From Deroplatys truncata (taxonomy: Eukaryota > Arthropoda > Insecta > Mantodea > Mantidae): DNA of 64,000 bases. The notes below the pieces were generated by a model that did no database searches, was not told the DNA's origin, and saw nothing but the letters and a program-made list of their open reading frames with translations. Positions within the stretch are counted from its first letter, which is position 1; each line of letters begins with the position of its first letter. Below, one piece after another: positions 57,656-64,000 of this stretch. Both the position numbers and the translations under genes were made by a program. The stretch is from positions 9,919,501 to 9,983,500 of the forward strand of contig CM060990.1 of assembly GCA_030765065.1 (NCBI GenBank). Reading direction: 5' to 3'.

Positions 57656-57765
57656 GGTGCACCATTTAAATTGAGACTGTGCAATATCTAGAAAACTAAG
57701 CCTCGTAGAAACAAATGTCCTTGATAAAATTTGCGTAATAGTATGGGGGAATGTACATACTGAGG
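57654..57765 (+). repeat. dispersed repeat D, copy 2 (possible DNA-transposon end)
   Basis: Starts CAGGTGCACCATTTAAATTG and shares AAATGTCCTTGATAAAATTT and a TATGGGGGAATGTACAT block with 48,224-48,345. Confidence 0.5.
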
Positions 57766-57829
57766 CTTTCGCAGCCGACGTCATGAGTAATAATTGAATT
57801 ACTACTGCACGGACTTGTAGGCCGTGGTC

Positions 57830-59470
57830 TAGAGGGATAGTGTGGCAGTAGGCAAGCTGGACGAGGCCCAGCTTGCCGCCGCGCTGAGTGCAGTGTGATG
57901 CTGTTCAGTAGTTCCTAGGGTGCCTAACGCGGCCTCAGGGTGCTGCGTCCGGCCAGTCAGGTGGATCTGTGCCTGATTGGTGAAGCTTCCTAAAGAAGCG
58001 GAGTTCATCTTTGACAATTCTTTTAATTGAGATGTTGAGTCCGGCGATGAGGCCCTGGAATTCCGCACTCTTCAGAGTTTTCCGTAGTTCTACTGTGGAA
58101 TTGGAGATGTAGCTGTTGGCTTCGGTCTGGAGCTCTCGAAGCCCCTCGACTGAGGCCTCAAGAGCTGCCAGTCGCGTGGGTCGGTCGTAGCTGCCATCTT
58201 CGGCGTCGTTGGGTTCGACGAGATGGCACTCGATGCGTGGATCCCGCCATCACCTTGGAGGTTCCCGATCTGCTTTGAGAGGGCGCTGATTGCTCTGGCG
58301 GAGGTCCGCTGCTTGGCCTTCACTGCCGCAAGGCGCGTGTTGGTTGCTCGGCGTAACTCAGCCAAGCGAGAGGTGAAGTTTTGGAACGTTGCCTGCATTG
58401 CAAACAGAGTGGCTTGCAGATCTTGTTGTATTGTAGAGACAGGAGCTGTTGGTTGAGGCTTGGTCCTTCCATGGGCGACGTCGGCGGAGGCAGCTGAGTG
58501 GTCGTTGTGAGTATAGATGAGCCAGTTGGTTGTTTGCTCCGGGTGTACAGGGGCATTGAGCCTGCCCTGTGAAGTGCGTTTCCCGGAGCACGTGGCGCAG
58601 AATCAGCGACGTCGGCGGAGGTCACGGGGGTGCAGTTTGCTGTGAGACAACCTTCCCTGCAGTAATGGCACCGAGGTGCAGCTGCATAACTCCGCTGTGT
58701 GATCGAATGCACAACAGCGACGGCAGGGTGCTGGACGTTGACTCCTGCTGGTCTCGACACGCAAACACTGCCCAAGCAGAGGCAGACTTGATCCCAAGGT
58801 CCCCTGAGCGTAGGAGGCTGAACCGAAATGGAGGCGTACCAGCGGCTTCGGCCCTCTTTTTGACGTTATTCGGGAAGGCCGAATAGCAGAGCGCCAGTTG
58901 TGCTTTGCAGCTTCCAGCACGAAGTGCGCTGGAAGATCTCTAGGCACTCCAGAGATGACAACACTATGGCGGCCCTCTGAAGGAGGGTGCGTCTGCGGTG
59001 ATAGTGGACTCGCCTCCGTGAGCGGTAGTCGGCATCGTCGTACATATCTGTGTAGGAGTAGCAGGGCTGGTGGCAAGCTGTGGTGCTGGAAGATCAGGCT
59101 CCGGCGTTGCAATGATGTGACTGGGCGAAGCAGTAGCCGAAGCGTAGCTAGGCTCAGGCAGCGGCGGAGGCAGAGCAACCCGCCCGACGGATGCCGGGAG
59201 AGCTGCCGGCGAGATGGTGGTGTCTGCGACCGGAGAGCGGTGAACTTCTCAGCGGTAGCCAGGGAAGAAGCGGTGAATCCTTCAGCGGCTCGACGATTTC
59301 TTCTCTTTCCCATTTCGCCGATTCTCGGTGAAGCATAGAGATGTTACCTCTGCGGAGTCTTAAAGCGAAGTCCGCCACGGACTCCTTTTTTGGCGCGGCC
59401 CCGCCTCCGCTACACCAGGTGGCGATCATCCGAACGGGATCTACATCGCCTCCCCTACCATACACTAGCT
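57830..59470 (-). pseudogene. LINE ORF1/gag-like gene, frameshifted, no reverse transcriptase attached
   Basis: Minus-strand reading begins near 59,313 (MGKRRNRRAAEG) after a GC-rich leader. The first frame (to 58,603) carries VISGVPRDLPAHFVLEA, KPLVRLHF and SLPLLGQCLRVETS, then knuckle CRRCCAFDHTAELC. The reading continues in another frame (58,775-58,320) with CHYCREGCLTANC and a degraded third knuckle, then in a third frame (58,398-58,090) with a coiled-coil-like ELRRATNTRLAAVKAKQ. At least two frameshifts kill it. Protein order and motifs match the copy at 30,558-31,280. Neither copy is followed by ORF2; here downstream sequence is unrelated repeat D and microsatellite. Confidence 0.75.
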
Positions 59471-59884
59471 ACACTACAGTGATGGAAGGAAAACGAAGGT
59501 AAGGTGGTGTCCGGTACCACCGAAGGTTAGTGGGTAATTACTAAAAAGATGCCTGCATACAAGAGAGTATACAGACAGAGTGGGGAGTAGGTACTGGTCT
59601 TGGCAGATGCCCAGTCCAGGGACCTGTTGTTAGTGGTGGTACTCATGCTCATGCAGAAGGAACAGGATTAAGGTGTCGTGCTAAATTAATGATATAGGTG
59701 CATTACCGGTGATTGTGGCTTCAACTGGAGAGAGAGTTAAGTCGTCTTGCTCAGCGTAGTGCTGTTGATCCTGAAACAAAAATAATCTTGGGCAAGGGTA
59801 CATGCATTGGATGGAGGGAAATTTACAAGGGATAGGGCTATTTACAGTTTGCATTTATTTATATATATTATTAATTATGCACGT
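59471..59884. other. no gene seen; junction between two minus-strand LINE pieces
   Basis: Unassigned sequence between the end of the Jockey-like element (A-rich on the minus strand) and the start of the gag segment. No clear ORF. Confidence 0.4.
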
Positions 59885-61090
59885 CATTTTTTTATTTATT
59901 TATTTTTTCCTATTTGTAATTTCTTTCCAATTCTTGTGCCTTGGCCTCGCTTGGTCGTCATATTTTGAGGCTGCCCGTTTACCCTGGGCCGCCTTGGGAG
60001 GGGACTTGTAGTCCTCTCAAGGTCTTGCGGGCAACTGATGTAGTCTATGGTGGCACTAGGTTGTTCAGATATGTTAAAATGGCGGCATTGTCATTTGAGA
60101 TATGTCTGTTGAGGGGTATTTTTCTATCGAACAGCGACGGTGGTCTTTTGTGCTTATCTGGTGTTGTATCATATGCTCCTAGGTCTCAAATTGTTGGGTT
60201 GTGATTAGTGTGGGCTTGCTTATACATGGCATGTGCAAGCATTTTGATAAACTCCTCGATTGTGTGCATTTTGGTGTCCTCGTGCAGTACATCCAATGGG
60301 ATTGACCTTGGGACCCTGGCGATTGTCCTTAGGGCTTAGTTTTGGAGCAGTTGTAAACTTTGTATGTTCGTTTTGGCACAGTGGCCCCACGCTGGTGCAG
60401 CATACGTCATTACGGGCCTATTTAGGCTTTTGTATAGTGTGAGTCCCATATTTTGCTAATTGAGCTTTTGCGATTTAGTATTGCATATATGGTACTTAAT
60501 TGTTGATTTGTTTTGCGGTGTATTTCTGCGATGTGATCCGAGAAGGTGAGTTTGGTGTCAAGCATCACTCCGAGGTACTTTGCTTTGTTAGTCCATTGAA
60601 TGGTGTCGGCAAATAATTTTAGGGGTACAGTTTTATTAAGGTGTTTTGTTCTTTTTTAAAAAAGGACTGCTTGTGGCTTGTCTGCATTTACTTTTATATT
60701 CCACTTGGTCAGCCACGGTTCCTATTCCGATAACGAGTTTTGTAGTCTTCTGACTATCATTTCGGGCTTCCATGATTGAGCAGAGATGGCGGTGTCGTCG
60801 GCATATATGGATTATTGTGTGTGCCATTTGTCTTTGGAATATCGTTTATGTAAATGGTAAAAAGCACCGGCCCTAGTAAACTTCCTTGCGGGACTCCAGC
60901 TGCTATTCTACGCGAGTCGTGGATTTGCCCTCGCTGGTAACCGTGAACGTTCTGCCCGTAAGATAGTGGGCGAGTAGTTTGACCATTACGTCGTGGAATT
61001 GGAGAGTTTTTAGTTTGTTTACAAGTCCTGCATGGTATATAGTATCAAATGCGCGCTGCACGTCGAGGAATATTACACCTGTCGACTTCT
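59885..61090 (-). pseudogene. Jockey-like LINE reverse transcriptase, 5' part cut off by an RTE-like insertion
   Basis: Minus-strand motifs in order: motif [19 protein letters not shown] (about 61,076-61,020); motif [18 protein letters not shown] (60,912-60,855) with INDIP; motif C YADDTAI (about 60,810-60,790) in a shifted frame; then [14 protein letters not shown]; and a later AWGHCAKTN block (about 60,400). This is the layout of Jockey-clade ORF2. Frameshifts and stops are frequent. The 3' end is an A-rich tract near 59,885-59,920 (AAAAATAAATAAATAAAAAA). Upstream of motif A the sequence switches abruptly to the 3' end of another LINE, so the endonuclease half, if it survives, should lie beyond that insertion and outside the window. 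Confidence 0.8.
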
Positions 61091-62093
61091 TCTTCAACTT
61101 CCCTGTTCTACCACTATCGCGGTGTCAGGGGTTTGCCTCGGATCGATTTTTAAACTCCATCCTATCCTTTACCAGTCTATTAAACTGATCCCAAGTCTTT
61201 CCTCTTTTAGCCACCGCTCTTTTAATCCCTTCTTCCCAGGTTATCCTTGGTCTTCCTTTCGGATTCCTTCCTAATGGTCTTGCTTCTAAAAATTGGCGTA
61301 CTTTCCGGTCTAGGTCCATTCTTTTCACATGTCCATACCATGTAAACTGTCTTTCTTCTATCCTCATATTTACAGATGGCACTTTGAGTTCATCTCTTGT
61401 CCTTTCATTCCTTATTCTATCTTGTCGTGTCCTTCTAACTATTCTTCTTAAGCATTTCGTTTGCGTTGCATTCACCATGCTTAATTCACTTTTTGTTATT
61501 ATCCAGCTTTCACTTCCATAGATAAGTATTGGTTCTATAACTGTATTATATACTTTAGTTTTTGTCCTTTTATCTACTTCTTCTTTCACAAAAACACATT
61601 TACTTAGTGTATAATACGCTTTAGTAGCTTTCTCTACACGCTTTCTTATTTCTTCTTGTATTTTACCCGTTTGGTTTATTTCTGTTCCCAAATACTCATA
61701 GCTTTCCAATTGCTCTAACTCTAACTGCCTTCCCTCTTTTTCTATCTTGATCTCCTTTATCTGGTCTTCTGTCCTAGCTACCATCATTACTTTACTCTTA
61801 TTAAGATTAACCGTCATTCCCCTTTCCTGTAGTGTTTCTATCCATTCTATTAATGCTTGTTGTAATTTATTTTCTGAATCTGTTATAAACACGATATCAT
61901 CTGCATAAGCCAAAGTTTGGCAGTATATAGGTCTTAAATTCCACATTCCCACTAGTGTCTTGCTTGTTCTCATTTTATAAGTTTTCATTACTTCATCCAA
62001 AAATACCGTAAACAATAATGGGTCTAAACTATCTCCCTGTTTAACACCTTTTTCTATCTTAAAAGGTTTTGATGCTCTGATCTTCAGCCTTAC

Positions 62094-62097
62094 TATG
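62094..62097. repeat. target-site duplication TATG (left)
   Basis: TATG directly before TGAAGTGATAAG; repeated at 63,181-63,184. Confidence 0.8.
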
Positions 62098-63180
62098 TGA
62101 AGTGATAAGATCCGCGAGTATAATAATAATTACAGCCAGAATAAAAGTTTAAGAATAATCCGCTAATAAAACAAAATAAGGAAGGAAATAAGAATAATAA
62201 GGAGATAAAAGAGAATATTAAATATTAAGAAAAGGGGGAATAAATATTATTACGAATGAAATAAAGTAAAGTAAAGACACGAATAAATAAATCAGAATGT
62301 GAAAGGAAACGCAGGAAAAGAAAAGACACAAGGAAATCTGCCAAAAGGCAAAACACTTTAAGAAATACAGGAAAGGCGAGCAGGAGAAACAGTTAGGTTC
62401 TATTGAAATCGTCGGAGACTCGCCGGAAAGCGGAACAATGAAGCGGATGCGCCAGGCACTCAGGCGGACAGAAAATCAAATCAGCCGTTAATAACGTGAA
62501 ACAGAAGAGACGCTCGCAGAACATCAGGTTGCTGAAATTTACCCAATAGTAGGAAGCGCGCAAATTAGCTAAATAGCCAATGAGTAATAATAAAAGTCAC
62601 GTGAATAGTAACGCAAGGGAATGAAACTAGAAAAGAGGCGTGAAATAGATTTCTGTCTAGGAACAGGAGCGAGTGTTCGACACGCGAAACATGGAACACT
62701 TAGTGTCGTGTAGAGCAAGGGAGAAGAAGATGAAATATTTCGTGTAGTATAAGATAGGGAAATAAGCAACGTGTAACATTTTATATTACAACAGGGGAAA
62801 GATATATACGATATGAAATCGTCATAGTATAACAGTAAAAGATAGGGTAGCTAGGAATGGCAAAAGTTATACTGTGTATAATTTAGAAAGAGAATTAAAT
62901 CAAGGGTAGATGCATGGAAACTGTAACGGGGAAAAAAAGATAGGAACGCGTCTTGTGTAAAGGGTCTCCGGTACGACAACACGTGTGGATCATCAGAATA
63001 AATGGGCCACTGAGAGGAGTTGTGAGTATAATTCATCTCCCATCCACACAATCCCTGAGATAAGAATCCCACAATCACTTATCCTCTACCTGAGTAGCCG
63101 GCAATAATCTTTCTGTATCCGAAGCCCTAAGCCAAGTTCCTACACCCCAGACAGCGTTTATTTTCCAAAACCCCGCTACA
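62098..63180. mobile_element. solo LTR-like insertion, 1,083 bp
   Basis: It begins TGAAGTGATAAG and ends CCCCGCTACA, the TG...CA ends of retroviral-type LTRs, and is flanked by a 4-bp duplication, TATG. Removing it with one TATG leaves the LINE frame uninterrupted in the same phase, which fixes the boundaries. It has no coding potential and no internal region, as expected for a solo LTR left by recombination between two LTRs. Orientation and family (Gypsy- or Bel/Pao-like) cannot be told without other copies. A non-LTR alternative is unlikely given ends and duplication. Confidence 0.8.
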
Positions 63181-63184
63181 TATG
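63181..63184. repeat. target-site duplication TATG (right)
   Basis: TATG directly after CCCCGCTACA. Confidence 0.8.
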
Positions 63185-64000
63185 CCCTCTACATTCTTAA
63201 ATGTAGGTTTGATTACCCTTATTAATTTTAAGGGTACCTTCTTATATAGTGCCTTCCATATCTCTACTCTTGGTACAGAGTCAAAGGCTGCTTGTAGATC
63301 CAAAAATGCAAGGTAAGCTGTTTTGCTTTTACTTATCCATTTATCTGTGATAATTCTTAGCGCAAATATCTGGTCCTGAGTCTGTCTACCGGGTCTAAAA
63401 CCTGCTTGTTCGTCTTCTAAATCCTTTTCCACATACCTTTTCAATTACCTTTCCAGAATCCTTGTATATAACTTCATGACCGTACGTATTAAGCAAATTG
63501 CTCTATAGTTCTCACATTTACAAGACTCTCCCTTTTTATATATGGGGATCACTATGTTTCGATTCCATTCATTCGGGATATATTCCTCTCTCCATACTAT
63601 TCTAAACAACACCTTCATCTGGTTAATCATGGTTTTACCTCCGGCTTTAATCATCTCAGGGACTATTCCATCTACTCCAGCTACCTTACCGCATTTCATT
63701 TGCCCCACTGCTATCTGTACATCCCAGTAATCAATCTCTAAATCCCTATCCATGTCTGTATCTGTCCCTTCTTCTTCCCAATTGATCTCTGTTTCCATCA
63801 TAACATGCTCATTCCTAAATTTCTCTTCATAATACCTGCTCCATACCTCTAGTACCTCCTGTGTTTCTGTTTTCAATCTATTTCCCTTGTCTTTTATACT
63901 ATACACTTTTCTGCCATGTTTCCCTCTTGGGTCTCTCATGGTCTTCCAGAATTTCTTATTGTCATGTATATAGTTATCCTTCATACTCTCACCAAATTCT

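Larger units (their letters stand above)
61091..64000 (-). pseudogene. RTE-like LINE ORF2, one stop, split by a solo LTR; continues past the window
   Basis: Minus-strand reading from the window end: linker and fingers (KFWKTMRDPRGKHGRKV; CGKVAGVDGIVPEMIKA; NWRN-like NEWNRNIVIPIYKKGE; NYRAICLI), an in-frame TAA at about 63,442, then EDEQAGFRPGRQTQDQI and motif A LAFLDLQAAFDSVPR. After the 1,083-bp insert (62,098-63,180) it resumes with GVKQGDSLDPLLF (motif B), LAYADDIVFITDS (motif C) and the C-terminal part to 61,125 (ILIYGSESWIITKSEL; WYGHVKRMD; GRNPKGRPRITWEEG). Apart from the insert and one stop the frame is well kept, so this copy is young. The endonuclease would lie beyond 64,000. RTE is my best clade guess from the C-terminal block. 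Confidence 0.82.

Overview
The window looks like repeat-rich, AT-biased, intron- or intergenic-type DNA from an animal nuclear genome, most likely an insect. The reasons are Jockey-like and RTE-like LINE pseudogenes, tRNA-derived SINEs, hAT remnants, a Maverick/Polinton and long micro- and minisatellites. There are no operons, no ribosome-binding-site-led ORFs, no rRNA and no convincing tRNA gene. I found no intact host gene. The only candidate for a host-like or domesticated exon is a truncated helix-turn-helix ORF at 47,424-47,876, which lies below a promoter-like segment.

Region by region: 1-6,640 holds unidentified sequence, a diverged direct duplication and three tRNA-derived SINE copies. 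6,765-7,243 is an internally deleted hAT remnant. 7,311-17,533 is the centrepiece: a 10.2-kb Maverick/Polinton-type element. It has AGTAGCA...TGCTACT ends and a 6-bp target-site duplication, GGCATT. Its body is a giant imperfect palindrome. Each arm runs from the terminus through a 71-bp subterminal array and a dense CGTAAC-motif array into the 3' half of a protein-primed-type DNA polymerase B gene. The left arm keeps a nearly full-length but broken polB; the right arm keeps the same gene with an internal deletion of about 1.9 kb. No integrase, capsid, ATPase or protease is visible. I read it as a snap-back (half-genome inverted duplication) Polinton that nevertheless has the flanks of a proper integration.

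17,534-26,060 is mostly featureless, with a dispersed repeat (21.3-21.8 kb) and an RTE-like LINE pseudogene (23.9-26.06 kb) interrupted by about 1 kb that contains three 111-bp tandem copies. 27,186-30,528 is a GC-rich 100-bp satellite with a roughly 600-bp higher-order period, related to the head of the dispersed repeat. A 5'-truncated gag-bearing LINE is inserted in it (30,529-31,805), and the dispersed repeat resumes on the far side. 33.3-33.65 kb is an 84-bp tandem array. 36.18-37.08 kb is a hAT/ZBED-like transposase pseudogene with a recognisable end. 37,197-38,712 is a 21-copy 72-bp minisatellite that is open in frame on both strands.

39-53.6 kb is sparse: a mariner-like end with a fold-back, a perfect-looking hairpin, a 5'-inverted SINE, the helix-turn-helix ORF, and paired heat-shock-element-like sites. 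53.8-64 kb is again dense in retroelements on the minus strand: a LINE C-terminal fragment, SINE copies, a gag-only LINE segment, and a nest in which a Jockey-like reverse transcriptase is interrupted by an RTE-like LINE, itself interrupted by a 1,083-bp solo-LTR-like insert with TATG duplications.

These are parasitic sequences in different states of decay, so there is no pathway linking them. The useful relations are the nesting order and the shared repeat families. All homology calls were made by reading; no database search was possible.
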